A stretch of DNA of 64,000 nt from an uncultured Collinsella sp. (lineage in GTDB: Bacteria > Actinomycetota > Coriobacteriia > Coriobacteriales > Coriobacteriaceae), in the NCBI GenBank assembly GCA_902493535.1, contig CABUQG010000007.1, forward strand, positions 5,874-69,873, given 5' to 3'. Both the position numbers and the translations under genes were made by a program. The notes beneath the pieces were generated by a model. That model saw only the letters and a program-made list of their open reading frames with translations. It did not search any database and had not been told where the DNA came from. Shown piece by piece: positions 8,840 to 18,216 of the stretch. Each line of letters opens with the position of its first letter. Positions within the stretch are counted from its first letter, which is position 1.

Positions 8840-8962
8840 CTAAGTGAGTAGACTTTTTGCAATATCGCGAGCACATGGCTTTTGCGCAAGAGCTCTACCT
8901 GCGGTTTTAGTTTTCGTTATGCGGGTTGTGCTTGGCTATTGCAAAAAAGTCTACTCACTTAG
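8840..8962. repeat. 25/26-bp inverted repeat flanking a 72-base core
   Basis: The left arm (8840-8864) starts CTAAGTGAGTAGACTTTTT and ends GCAATA. The right arm (8937-8962) is its reverse complement, differing only by one extra base in the A-run. The core has no convincing gene. It lies in the 310-base gap between the helicase and trmB genes. It could be a MITE-like remnant, a structured RNA or a regulatory element; no target-site duplication was evident. Confidence 0.8.
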
Positions 8963-9027
8963 GTTTGAGGGTCGTTCGCTGACGCCTATTTTCACTTGTT
9001 TGCCGACGCCGCGACCATCAGAAGCCC

Positions 9028-9867
9028 CTAGGACTCCTGCGGCAGGCGCTTCTTGCCTTTGCGGGCGCGGTTTCTAAAGTTCTCGACGGCCTCTTCCATG
9101 CCCAGAGGTACATAGGTGAGCGCATCGAGGTTTTCGGGCAGGTAGCAGGCAAGGCTTTGCTCCTGCGCGCGGCCCGCCGCGAGCTGTTCATCGCTGGGCT
9201 GCGCGCCGGGTGTGGCGCAAATGCCATAGACGGCGGCACCCATCTCGCGCGTGCGGCATTCATATTCGGTCTCGGGGTGCTCGGGATGGTCGCGGCGGAC
9301 GTCGTCGCTTACCCAAAGCGTATCGTAGCCGGCCGCGGCAAACTGTCCCAGGGCGTAATCGCGCAACGGCTTGCTATCGGTGCGCAGCGTGACGGTAGCG
9401 CCGGCTGAAAAGAGCGGGCGGTAGAGCATCAGATGGTCGACATGGACGAGTCGTTTTTTGGCGTACTTGGCCTTGGGCTGCGGCGTGGGAAAGTTGATGG
9501 TGATGGCATCGAGCTCGCCTGCGGCAAACAGCTGCGGCAGCGATGCGGCGCCTCGGGGCAGGACGAGTGCGTTGGATAGCTCCTGCTCGCAGATTTTCTG
9601 TGCGGCATAGGCGATGCAGATGGGCTCCTGGTCCATGCCGATAAAGAGCGTGTTTGGCTCGTGGGCCGCGCGCTCTACAAGGTACGTTCCCTTGCCGCAG
9701 CCCAGATCCAGGTGAAGGTGCTCGAAGGGCTTGCCGCCTGCGGGCGCACAGGCCTTGCGCCAATCTCCGGCATAAGCCTCGGGGTTCGTCTCAATCGCAT
9801 CGGCGTAGCGCTCCAGGCGCTCCTCGAGCACAAAGTTCTTAGGCGTGCGAACGTGGACGGCTCCCAT
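9028..9867 (-). CDS. trmB: tRNA (guanine-N7-)-methyltransferase
   Basis: Methylates N7 of G46 in the variable loop of tRNAs using S-adenosylmethionine. 279 residues; the SAM-binding motif LHLDLGCGKGTYLVERA is at about 51-67, and the family markers FIGMDQEPICIAYAAQK, the INFPTPQPKAKYAKKRLVH substrate loop (normally NFPDPWPKxRHxKRR) and the C-terminal TEYE are all present. The catalytic loop carries TPQPK where the family usually has DPWPK, a mild divergence. AAGGAG precedes the ATG. A methyltransferase gene lies immediately upstream on the same strand. Confidence 0.85.
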   Translation of the reverse strand: MGAVHVRTPKNFVLEERLERYADAIETNPEAYAGDWRKACAPAGGKPFEHLHLDLGCGKGTYLVERAAHEPNTLFIGMDQEPICIAYAAQKICEQELSNALVLPRGAASLPQLFAAGELDAITINFPTPQPKAKYAKKRLVHVDHLMLYRPLFSAGATVTLRTDSKPLRDYALGQFAAAGYDTLWVSDDVRRDHPEHPETEYECRTREMGAAVYGICATPGAQPSDEQLAAGRAQEQSLACYLPENLDALTYVPLGMEEAVENFRNRARKGKKRLPQES

Positions 9868-9985
9868 GAGGCTCCTTGGTCATAAATATGGAACGCGTAG
9901 CTGCGCGTTCCGTCAATGGGTTGAAAAAGGGTGGGCATAGTTTGCCCGAAAGATGCGGTGCGGTTCGGCGGCGAGTCGCCGATAC

Positions 9986-10858
9986 CTACAGACGCTTGAG
10001 AATCACATAACGGTTGAGCTCGCCGCTGCGGCCGTCGGCATGGAAACGTTCAAGCTCGCGCACGGGGACCTCGCCGCTCTTGTAGAACGTGCGGACGCCA
10101 CGCACCAGGTCGGTGATCTGCTGATCGTCAAAGTGATGACAATAGCGGTAGGCGTGGCGGTCGTTTTGCCAGCCAATGAGGTGGTCGCCGGCTTCAAACT
10201 GCGCTGAATCGTAACCCTCAAACGGCGGGGTGAGCTCGGCGCGGGCCTCGGCACGAACGGCCTTGCGCGCCATGCGCTCGTCGTTCATAAACTCCCAAAA
10301 GCTGATGGCGATGATGCCACCTGGGCGCGTCTGACGCACCAGGGCGTCGAGCACGCGTACGCGATACTCGCACGACGGCACGTGGTGCATAAAGCCAAAG
10401 CAGACCGAGATGTCGGCGAGCGGGGCGTCGAAAAGCACGTCGGGCGTCTCGGCGGGGTTGAGCTTCATGAGGGCGTCGAGCACATCGAGTTCCTGGAAGT
10501 GCAGGTTGGGAATGCGCAGCGCGTGGCCATGTGCATCGATGGCCAAGTCTTGGCACGAGTCGACGCCATAGAACTCGAAGGGGCGGCTGGCGTCTGCCGA
10601 GGGGTTTGCGCCGTCAACGCCCTTGGCGGCAAGTGCGCCGCCGGCGGCAAAGTTCTCGAATCGCATATTGCCGCAGGCAAGATCGAAGACGCGGACGGGA
10701 TGCTCAATCGTGGCGACGTCGAGCTGCCCGAGTGCGATATCCATGGTGCGCACCCAGCCGGGCCAAGGGGCCTGGCGCGTATCGGAAAAGGAGGCGGAGT
10801 GCTCGCGATAGAACGTATTGTTGAGCTGGATGAGCGATGAGGCGAAATCGCGGTTCAC
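9986..10858 (-). CDS. Class I SAM-dependent methyltransferase, Trm9/ALKBH8-like
   Basis: About 290 residues. VFDLACGNMRFENFAAGG is motif I, ISVCFGFMHHVPS the post-motif segment, and RPGGIIAISFWEF the motif seen in Trm9-type tRNA-wobble-uridine methyltransferases. The C-terminal part YRYCHHFDDQQITDLV...GRSGELNRYVILKR also fits that group. A GTG at 10858 is chosen because GGAGGGAG precedes it at good spacing; the frame runs 16 residues further upstream without such a site. It lies head-to-tail upstream of trmB, so a tRNA role is plausible but inferred. Divergent from the XRE regulator. Confidence 0.7.
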   Translation of the reverse strand: MNRDFASSLIQLNNTFYREHSASFSDTRQAPWPGWVRTMDIALGQLDVATIEHPVRVFDLACGNMRFENFAAGGALAAKGVDGANPSADASRPFEFYGVDSCQDLAIDAHGHALRIPNLHFQELDVLDALMKLNPAETPDVLFDAPLADISVCFGFMHHVPSCEYRVRVLDALVRQTRPGGIIAISFWEFMNDERMARKAVRAEARAELTPPFEGYDSAQFEAGDHLIGWQNDRHAYRYCHHFDDQQITDLVRGVRTFYKSGEVPVRELERFHADGRSGELNRYVILKRL

Positions 10859-10990
10859 GGCGCGGGACTCCCTCCGTTGGCGGTGCGGAATAAACAGTAC
10901 GACCATACTACCGTTAACGCCGCAACGGGGACAACCAAGCTACGGGTCATTGCTTTGTTTGGACACATTTCCGCAGCTCACATGTGCCCG

Positions 10991-11003
10991 CAACCGCCGG
11001 TTG
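10991..11003. promoter_or_regulatory. Short palindrome between divergent genes
   Basis: CAACCGCCGGTTG, 6-bp arms around one base, in the 267-base gap between the methyltransferase (minus) and the XRE regulator (plus). Its position suits an operator for the regulator's own promoter; this is inference. Confidence 0.3.
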
Positions 11004-11125
11004 TCAAAAATCTCACTAGAATAGGTGGCATGCTTTTGGCAGTGGCGGATAGATTTTTAACTGTGCAAGGCGCCTTAAGAACAAAAACGGTCCGGCGGCA
11101 CGGCTGGCATCACATAGGAGGAACC

Positions 11126-11842
11126 ATGAATGTAGAAACTGCGCAGCGGCTCGCCGACCTTCGTCGCAGCAAGGGCTTTAGCCAAGAAGGGTTGGCGCGA
11201 AAGTTAGGGCTGTCGCGCCAGGCGGTCAGCAAATGGGAGCGCGCGGAGAGCTCGCCCGATACCGAGAACCTGATCTCGCTCGCCAAGCTCTATGGCGTGA
11301 GTCTGGACGAGCTGCTCAATCCGAGCGATGAGATCGAGGACGATATCGAGTTTGAGAACGAGGACCGCGCCCGTCAGCGCGAGGCCGAGGCAGCAGAGCG
11401 CGCTCGCACCCATGAGGCGGCGGCGCGTGCTACCGAGGCGGCAACGCAGGCGAGTGATGCCGCCGCCAAGGCGGCGCAAGCGGCAAGCTGGAGTGCGCAG
11501 GCCGCCAATGCCGCTACGGCGCAGGCGACGAGTGGCGGCGCAGTTGGCTCGACTCCGGTGAAGGGCCCGTTCCAGTCGTTCCCGTATTGGGCCGTGTGCT
11601 GGCTGCTGTTCTTTTTGCTGATGTTCCTGTTTGGTGCCGGCCCCTTTGCCGCGCTGATCTTCTTCACGATTCCCATCTATCACTGGGTGGCGCGTGCGCT
11701 CGATGGTGATTGGGCGCGTGGAGATATTCAGGTTGGTCCGGCGCCGGTGGCGGCTAGGGCTCAGAATACTTCCGCTTCAGTTGATACTGACGTGGCTACC
11801 GCGACCACCGCTGAGCCGATCGCCAAAGAGGGTGATGAATGA
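11126..11842 (+). CDS. XRE-family membrane-attached transcriptional regulator
   Basis: 238 residues from the ATG at 11126, preceded by AGGAGG. The N-terminal helix-turn-helix (about 4-58) reads LADLRRSKGFSQEGLARKLGLSRQAVSKWERAESSPD, the classic Cro/CI fold. It is followed by an acidic, Ala-rich helix (about 75-140) and two hydrophobic segments (WAVCWLLFFLLMFLFGAG and a second, FAALIFFTIPIYHWVA), then a disordered tail. The layout suggests a DNA-binding domain tethered to the membrane. It overlaps the DUF4097 gene by 4 bases (ATGA), so the pair is translationally coupled; they may form a cell-envelope sensing module. Confidence 0.85.
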   Translation: MNVETAQRLADLRRSKGFSQEGLARKLGLSRQAVSKWERAESSPDTENLISLAKLYGVSLDELLNPSDEIEDDIEFENEDRARQREAEAAERARTHEAAARATEAATQASDAAAKAAQAASWSAQAANAATAQATSGGAVGSTPVKGPFQSFPYWAVCWLLFFLLMFLFGAGPFAALIFFTIPIYHWVARALDGDWARGDIQVGPAPVAARAQNTSASVDTDVATATTAEPIAKEGDE

Positions 11843-12741
11843 TGAAGCTTTCGCATGAATCCAAGGTACGCTTGGGCGTTGGCATCGGAGCGTTTGTGCT
11901 CATCATCGGGCTCGTCTTTGGCACTTCGCGGACTTTGATTCATTTTGATGGCCCGTGGGATCTCGACGATGTTGTATCCGGCTTGTCCGGTATGGACGAT
12001 GTGGTTGACGACGACGATTTTATGAACGATGGCGGTAAATATTCCGCTCGGCCTCAGCAACTTTCGAGCACGACTTTTGACGAAGACGCGTTCCAATCGC
12101 TCGACTTGGATGTGACGTCGGGGACGGTCGAGATTAAACGTGTCTCTGGCGGACCGGTACGTGTCATCGAAAGCGGGCGCGTTGCAAAGGGGGCGTCTGC
12201 TTCCGATGCCGCCACTCAGAATCTGGTTAAGATCGAGGGCTCTACACTCAAGATTAGCCAGTTCGACTGCGATGACGAGCGCGCCCATGACCGTAAGGTC
12301 ACCATTGAACTGCCGCGTGAGCTTGCCGATAACATGATGGGCATTACGGCAAACGTGGGGTTGGGAGACCTGACGGTCGCGGACATTGCGTGCCACGACT
12401 TTGATTTGACGTTGGACTCGGGAGACGTCGCGTTCGCGGGCACCGTGACCGACACTCTGAATGCCGAGGTCGGTTCGGGCGATGTGACGTTCGAGCTTTA
12501 CCAGGCCCCCGCGAAATCGATGGACGTGAGTGTGGGCTCGGGCGATGTGGAGATGACGGTTCCGAACTCGACGGGCTTTAAGGCGAGCCTCACCTTGGGC
12601 AGCGGCGACTTTGAGAGCGATTTCCTTCCGCTTGACTACGACGGCGAGACCATTTTGAATCTTGAATTCGATAACGGCGATAAGTCTGCTACGTATCGTT
12701 TTGAGGTCGGTTCGGGCGATATGTCGTTTGATTCGGAGTAG
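11839..12741 (+). CDS. DUF4097 family membrane-anchored beta-repeat protein
   Basis: 300 residues. A short cytoplasmic start is followed by a membrane segment (VGIGAFVLIIGLVFGTS, about 11-28), then an acidic linker and a domain of repeated short beta strands containing SGDV/GSGDV motifs (LDSGDVAF, GSGDVTF, GSGDVEM, GSGDFES, GSGDMSF). This is the DUF4097 adhesin-like beta-helix pattern, facing outside the cell. DUF4097 proteins are usually encoded next to regulators or PspC-like proteins, as here. The start at 11839 overlaps the stop of the regulator. Function unknown; envelope stress is inferred from context. Confidence 0.85.
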   Translation: MMKLSHESKVRLGVGIGAFVLIIGLVFGTSRTLIHFDGPWDLDDVVSGLSGMDDVVDDDDFMNDGGKYSARPQQLSSTTFDEDAFQSLDLDVTSGTVEIKRVSGGPVRVIESGRVAKGASASDAATQNLVKIEGSTLKISQFDCDDERAHDRKVTIELPRELADNMMGITANVGLGDLTVADIACHDFDLTLDSGDVAFAGTVTDTLNAEVGSGDVTFELYQAPAKSMDVSVGSGDVEMTVPNSTGFKASLTLGSGDFESDFLPLDYDGETILNLEFDNGDKSATYRFEVGSGDMSFDSE

Positions 12742-12790
12742 TGAGGCAGACGAAAGCCTAGGCGAAGATATAGACGCGCTGTTTGATGAA

Positions 12791-12824
12791 GGCGCCGAAG
12801 CCGGGATCGGCTCCGGCGCCTTTA
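12791..12824 (+). terminator. Terminator between the DUF4097 gene and elp3
   Basis: GGCGCCG-a-AGCCG pairs with CGGCT-c-CGGCGCC around GGAT, followed by TTTA and further T-rich sequence. It ends the regulator operon 17 bases before the elp3 start. Confidence 0.65.
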
Positions 12825-12840
12825 CCTTTACAATGGGGAC

Positions 12841-14748
12841 ATGGAACAGATTATCTTGAACATACTCGAGGCCCTGCGTCGCGGCGAGACCGTGGACGAC
12901 AAGGCGCTCGTCAAACTGATACATGCCGAGGCGCGCCGTGAGGGCGCCGACAAACGTGATTTGGCCAAGCGCCGTCTGCTGCCGTTTTACCAGCGGGTAA
13001 AACGTGAGGAGCCGGCTCGTTGGGCTGGGTGGAATGTCGATGCCGATCTGGAACGCCAGCTGCTGCGGGTGCTGAGGATGAAGCCGCGTCGTACGGCTTC
13101 GGGCGTGGCGACCATTACCGTTATCACCAAGCCCTGGCCATGCTCGGGCGATTGCCTGTTTTGCCCCAACGATCTGCGCATGCCCAAAAGCTACCTGCAC
13201 GCCGAGCCGGCGTGCGCCCGTGCGGAGCAAAATTGCTTTGACCCGTATCTGCAGGTGAGCGCTCGTCTGACCGCGCTTTCGCAGATGGGGCACGCAACCG
13301 ATAAGATTGAGCTCATCGTGCTCGGCGGTACCTGGAGCGACTATCCGCAAGGGTATCAGACGTGGTTTATGTCGGAGCTTTTCCGTGCGCTCAATGACGA
13401 TGCCGTCGCCGGCGTGGCGGCCAACCCCATGCTGGCGCGTCCGGGCATCAGCCGTGCCGAGGCGGGGCGCCTGCTCGATGACGCTCCCGCCGATGCGCTG
13501 CCGCCGGTGGTAACAGAGCACCGCGAGCGCTATCGGGTTGCCGGCATTGCGACAGATGAGGCTGAGCTTGCTGCCGGCGTTGCCGACGAGCAAGAGCACG
13601 TGGATGTTGCTGTGGGCGGCTACAACCGCGCGGTGCGCCGTCTGTACGGCCCCGGTACGCCGTGGGGCGAGGTTGCCGAGTGGCAGACGGCAACGATGGA
13701 GGAGCTTGAGCGTCAGCAGCGCATCAACGAGACGGCGAAGCATCGCGTGGTGGGGCTCGTTATCGAGACGCGCCCCGATGCCGTGACGCCGCAGACCCTC
13801 ACGCTTATCCGCCGCCTGGGCTGCACCAAGATCCAGATGGGTATTCAGAGTCTCGACCAACATTTGCTCGACATCAACGAGCGTCGTATTTCAGTGGCGC
13901 AGATCGAGCGGGCGTTTTCGCTTGCGCGCCTGTTTGGCTTTAAGATCCACGCGCATTTTATGCTTAACTTGCTGGGCGCCACGCCCGAGGGGGATAAGCG
14001 CGACTACGAACGCTTTATGACCGAAGGGGCCTTTATGCCCGACGAGGTCAAGGTTTACCCGTGTGCGCTCATCGAGGACTCGCGTCTGGTGGGCTGCTAC
14101 GAGCGCGGCGAGTGGCGTCCCTATACCGAGGAAGAGCTGCTCGATGTGCTGGCCGACGACATCGTGGTGACGCCGGCGTTCTGCCGCATCAGTCGCATGA
14201 TCCGCGACTTTAGTTCCGACGACATCATGGTGGGCAACAAGAAACCCAACCTGCGTCAGCTCGTCGAAAACCGCTTGGCCGCTCGGGGTGACGGTGCGAC
14301 GGTGCGCGAGATTCGCTATCGCGAGATCAGCACGGCGGGTGCCGACTTGGATGAGCTATCTCTTGATGAGGAGGTGGCGTACGAGACGCCGGTGACGCAC
14401 GAGCGCTTTTTGCAGTGGGTGACGCCGCAGGGCAAGATCGCGGGCTTTTTGCGGTTGTCGCTGCCCGACCATTCGTTTGTTGCCGCACATGCGGACGAGT
14501 TGCCGACTACGCCGGACGAGGCGATGATTCGCGAGGTGCACGTGTATGGCATGGCGGCACGCGTGGGCGACCAGGGCCAGGCGGCACAGCATCACGGGTT
14601 GGGGCGTTTGCTCGTAGAGCGTGCGTGCGAGATTGCCCGGGATGCGGGTTATGCGCGTATCAACGTGATTAGCGCGATTGGCACACGCGAGTACTATCGT
14701 CATCTTGGATTTTATGACCATGGCCTTTATCTGCAAAAGGAGCTCTAA
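12841..14748 (+). CDS. Elp3-type tRNA uridine-34 acetyltransferase (radical SAM + GNAT)
   Basis: 635 residues, the full length of Elp3. The radical-SAM cluster motif CSGDCLFC binds [4Fe-4S] through C101, C105 and C108 (Cx3Cx2C), followed by PNDLRMPKSYL. The middle carries IELIVLGGTWSDYP, IETRPDAVTPQTL and KIQMGIQSLDQ. A C-terminal GNAT acetyltransferase domain (about 500-635) has the acetyl-CoA loop QGQAAQHHGLGRLLVE. Elp3 forms the carboxymethyl-type modification at wobble uridine of tRNA. The ATG at 12841 has GGGG close upstream. The next gene starts right after its stop. Confidence 0.92.
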   Translation: MEQIILNILEALRRGETVDDKALVKLIHAEARREGADKRDLAKRRLLPFYQRVKREEPARWAGWNVDADLERQLLRVLRMKPRRTASGVATITVITKPWPCSGDCLFCPNDLRMPKSYLHAEPACARAEQNCFDPYLQVSARLTALSQMGHATDKIELIVLGGTWSDYPQGYQTWFMSELFRALNDDAVAGVAANPMLARPGISRAEAGRLLDDAPADALPPVVTEHRERYRVAGIATDEAELAAGVADEQEHVDVAVGGYNRAVRRLYGPGTPWGEVAEWQTATMEELERQQRINETAKHRVVGLVIETRPDAVTPQTLTLIRRLGCTKIQMGIQSLDQHLLDINERRISVAQIERAFSLARLFGFKIHAHFMLNLLGATPEGDKRDYERFMTEGAFMPDEVKVYPCALIEDSRLVGCYERGEWRPYTEEELLDVLADDIVVTPAFCRISRMIRDFSSDDIMVGNKKPNLRQLVENRLAARGDGATVREIRYREISTAGADLDELSLDEEVAYETPVTHERFLQWVTPQGKIAGFLRLSLPDHSFVAAHADELPTTPDEAMIREVHVYGMAARVGDQGQAAQHHGLGRLLVERACEIARDAGYARINVISAIGTREYYRHLGFYDHGLYLQKEL

Positions 14749-15628
14749 ATGAACAAGCCGAGTGTTTCTGCCGGCGTCGTTGCCGGCGTTGCCCTGGGAG
14801 CCGCGGCGCTTGGTGCGGCCGCTGTCGCTGTTCGTGCTGCCTGCCTGCAGGTTGCGCGAACCCGCAATGGGTTGGCGCGTGTGAAGCGCGTGCACGATGG
14901 GGACGGCGATGAGATTCGCGTATTGGTGCAAGGCGGCGTCTACCAAAGCGCAAGCGACATTGGCGAGCGTTGGACGGAGCCCGTCTTTGCGTACTATCGT
15001 GCGTTTGACGACGTGTTTGAGTCCGAGGATGCGATGCGCGACGCTTATGGTCACGGCATCGACCGTATGCTTATGCTGGGCGGCGGTGGGTTTGCCTATC
15101 CCAAGTTTGCGCTGATGTCGCACGAGAGCTTGCGCATGGACGTCATTGAGTACGATGCCGAGATTACGCGCCTGGCGCGCCGCTGGTTCTACCTAGACGA
15201 GCTGGAGCGCGCGGCGGGCGATCGCCTGCGAGTGATTACCGCTGAGGCTCGCTCGTATCTGGGTGTGACGAGCGTGGGCCATTGTCGCTACGACGTGGTC
15301 GTGAGCGATTGCTTTGGCGGTGCCGAGCCCGTACGCGAGCTGGCGACGGTTGAGGCATTGCGTTTGGTGCGGGGCAGCCTAAATGTCGGTGGCGTCTACG
15401 TTGCCAATATCGTGAGTGCAAACGAGGGGGGGCGATGTGACGTTCCTGCGCGACTGTGCCGCCACGGCGCTTGAGGTGTTCGACCATGCTTGGGTGGTCC
15501 CATGTGGCGATGCAGAGTTCGGCGGCGAGGAGAATTATCTGCTCATCGCCAGCGACGGCGACTACGCCTTTGCCGAAGCTGTGCCCTTCGACACCGACTT
15601 CCTCGGTACCGTCCTTCACGACAAGTAA
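14749..15628 (+). pseudogene. Spermidine synthase-like methyltransferase-fold protein, frameshifted in a G7 run
   Basis: The frame from 14749 encodes an N-terminal membrane segment (about 8-32) and a spermidine-synthase/SAM-fold domain: RMLMLGGGGFAYPKFAL, MDVIEYDAEITRLARRWF and DVVVSDCFGGAEPVREL. At a run of seven G (15426-15432) the reading changes and stops at 15474. The frame one base on (from about 15430 to 15628) continues naturally with DVTFLRDCAATALEVFDHAW and ends LGTVLHDK, as expected of the family. With six G the protein would be intact, about 292 residues. The cause could be a true mutation, slippage-based switching or a base-call error. The gene abuts elp3. Confidence 0.75.
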
Positions 15629-15655
15629 GTCTCCCCGTCCCAAAAAAGACTGGTC

Positions 15656-18100
15656 TTAGGCGTGGTCGCGCCAGCTGAGGACGCGCTGCTTCATACCCTC
15701 GATGTCGAGCACGCCTTCGGCAAAGCCCTTGCGCACGAGCTCCTCGGGAACGTACTCGTCGTAGCGATCAAAATAAGGCACCTCGCCGGGATAGACGAGC
15801 TCGATGGGATCGAAGTCCTTTTCGGCCTCGGCGGCGAGCACCTCAAAGAACGTCTCCTCGTCGGCCTTCATCTTAAACTGCATAAAGTACGGGCGTGATG
15901 GGTCGAGTCCGCGAAGGCCCAGCTCCGCGGCGCACTTAATCTTGAGCATGCGCTCGAGTGCCAAAAAGGCGTAGCTGCCCAGCCAGGGGAAGAGCACCCA
16001 GGTGTCGCCACCCAGGTTGATGAGTGGCTTGGTCCCCGCGCCCGAAATCTCGGCCGTATGGCGAGCCTGTGCAAGACGTGCCCGTGCGTTGCCCATGAGA
16101 TACGGATATGTTGCGTGCTCGTTGAGCGCCTTGCGCATGCGCTCGAGTACGTGCGTGTTGATGTCACCGGGACAGTCGCCAAAGTAGGCCGGCACACGGC
16201 CCTTGACCTGCGTGGCAAAGACGGTATGACGCTTCCAATCCACTTCCTCGACAATCCAGCAATGGCCTGCGATGGCGATGCGCTCACCGGGCGGTGGCGG
16301 ATTGACGATTGTGCCCAGCTCGGCCGACTCGCTGCGAACGGTGAACTCCTCGTTTTCCTGGAACACGGCGTAGAACTTAAAGTTGTTGATGATGCGCTCG
16401 CCCGCGAGACCCACGATGAGCCCGCCACCTTCGGTGACCTGGATATGGTCGATCTTAATGAGGTGACGCAGCAGCACACGGTAATCGTCTGCCGAGACAC
16501 GGTGGAAATAGCTGAGCGTGAGCACGCGCTGGGCAAGTTCGGCCGGCGTGAGCTCGCCGGTGCTGGCGAGGGTCGACATAGTCTGGTGATAGAGCAGACT
16601 GTAGGGGAGTCGATCGAGCTCGGGCGGCTCGACCCACTTTTCCTCGCGATAGAGTTGTACGAGCGCGATACCCTGCAGGAGCTTCCAGGGAATGGTTTCG
16701 GGCATCATCGTGCGCGGCTCGGGTTCTTCCTCGCGCATGACAAACCACATCTCGGGCGGAAGGTCGCGACGGCCTGTGCGCCCCATGCGCTGCAAAAAGG
16801 AGCTGACGGTAAACGGCGCGTCAATCTGGAAGGCGCGCTCCAGGCGGCCGATATCGATACCGAGCTCCAGCGTAGAGGTGGTGACGGTTGTCTGCGCCTG
16901 CTCCTCGTCGCGCATGAGCTCCTCGGCCGTCTCGCGCAGCGATGCCGAAAGATTGCCGTGATGGATGAGAAAGCGGTCGGGCTCGTGTCGACTTTCGCAG
17001 TAGCTGCGCAGCATGGAGCACACGGCCTCTGCCTCCTCGCGCGAGTTGGCAAAGACCAGGCACTTGCGGCCGCGCGTATGCTCAAAGATATAGCCCATAC
17101 CGGGGTCGGCGTTGTCGGGCGCCGTGTCGGTGGGGTTGAGAAGCGCCTGCTCGGTCGCTCGTGGGATGTCGACTTCGCCCTCGGGGGCCGAGGAAGTGCG
17201 ACGGTCTTTGGGAGCGTCCTTGCCCCGCGCCTGCTCGCGACGTTGACGACGTTCCGCCTGTGTAAGCTGTCCGCTGTGGTGCATGTCTTGTCCGGATGCG
17301 GGCAGCGCCGCGGGTGCCACTGCCTCAATGCGCTCGCACGCAAGCACTTCGGCCTCTTGAGGACCCATGCTCTCGAATCCTCGCTGCTGTGCCTGGGGAC
17401 CCGAGTTGTAGAAGTGCTCCATGGAGATACGCCACACGCGACGCGGTTCCTCAAAACGGGGGATAACGCAGTCGCGTCCCGTTCCCTGTGAGAGAAAGGC
17501 ACCCGTGCGCTCGGGGTCGCCGATGGTGGCCGAAAGGCCAATGCGGCGGGGCTGCACGCCTGCCATGCGCGAGAGTCGCTCGATAAGGCAGAGCGTCTGC
17601 CCGCCACGGTCGCCGCGCATGAGCGAATGGACCTCGTCGATGACCACATAGCGCAGGTCGCAAAACATGCGCGGGATCGCCATGTGCTTATGGATTAAGA
17701 GCGCTTCGAGTGACTCGGGCGTAATCTGCAAGATGCCGCTCGGTTTTTTGATGAGCTTAGCCTTGTGCGACTGCGAGACATCGCCATGCCAGTGCCAGAC
17801 AGGGATATTGGCTTCTTCGCACAGGTCGTTGAGGCGGACGAATTGGTCATTGATGAGCGCCTTGAGGGGGCCAATGTAGAGGGCGCCCACGCTTGCGGGC
17901 GGGTTCTCCCAAAACTCGGTCAGGATGGGAAAAAAGGCTGCCTCGGTTTTGCCGGAAGCCGTGGATGCCGTCAGGAGCACATTGTCCTGCGTGTTAAAGA
18001 TGGCATCTGCCGCCGCAACCTGGATAGAGCGCAAGCTCTCCCAATCGTGGGAGTAGATGAAGTCTTGGATAAACGGGGCGTAGCGGTCAAAGGCGTTCAC
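15656..18100 (-). CDS. Lhr/BrxH-like superfamily 2 DEVH helicase
   Basis: About 814 residues, starting with GTG at 18100 because GAGGAGG precedes it; a longer frame has no such site. Motif I TASTASGKTEA is at 45-54, motif II DEVH at 155-158, motif III SAT at 190-192, and motifs V/VI are GIDIGRLERAFQ and QRMGRTGRR. A low-complexity insert (about 265-330) separates the two helicase lobes; a long C-terminal part follows. It resembles Lhr and the BrxHI helicase of BREX type 2. It is the third gene of an operon with a DUF2791 ATPase and a TerB-N type protein, so it probably remodels DNA with them. Confidence 0.85.
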   Translation of the reverse strand: MNAFDRYAPFIQDFIYSHDWESLRSIQVAAADAIFNTQDNVLLTASTASGKTEAAFFPILTEFWENPPASVGALYIGPLKALINDQFVRLNDLCEEANIPVWHWHGDVSQSHKAKLIKKPSGILQITPESLEALLIHKHMAIPRMFCDLRYVVIDEVHSLMRGDRGGQTLCLIERLSRMAGVQPRRIGLSATIGDPERTGAFLSQGTGRDCVIPRFEEPRRVWRISMEHFYNSGPQAQQRGFESMGPQEAEVLACERIEAVAPAALPASGQDMHHSGQLTQAERRQRREQARGKDAPKDRRTSSAPEGEVDIPRATEQALLNPTDTAPDNADPGMGYIFEHTRGRKCLVFANSREEAEAVCSMLRSYCESRHEPDRFLIHHGNLSASLRETAEELMRDEEQAQTTVTTSTLELGIDIGRLERAFQIDAPFTVSSFLQRMGRTGRRDLPPEMWFVMREEEPEPRTMMPETIPWKLLQGIALVQLYREEKWVEPPELDRLPYSLLYHQTMSTLASTGELTPAELAQRVLTLSYFHRVSADDYRVLLRHLIKIDHIQVTEGGGLIVGLAGERIINNFKFYAVFQENEEFTVRSESAELGTIVNPPPPGERIAIAGHCWIVEEVDWKRHTVFATQVKGRVPAYFGDCPGDINTHVLERMRKALNEHATYPYLMGNARARLAQARHTAEISGAGTKPLINLGGDTWVLFPWLGSYAFLALERMLKIKCAAELGLRGLDPSRPYFMQFKMKADEETFFEVLAAEAEKDFDPIELVYPGEVPYFDRYDEYVPEELVRKGFAEGVLDIEGMKQRVLSWRDHA

Positions 18101-18216
18101 GGGGCCTCCTCTCAAAAACGAATCTCTCAACGCGGCTGGCAACGGCTTGCTGCATTACTGCCTCAACGTTTGCCCAGATAGAACCTACCAAAATAAACCT
18201 GTCCCTTTTTGGCAGG

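Noticed and set aside
11761..13863. Long open frame antisense to the DUF4097 and elp3 genes
   Set aside because: No domain, no ribosome site, and both sense genes are clear.
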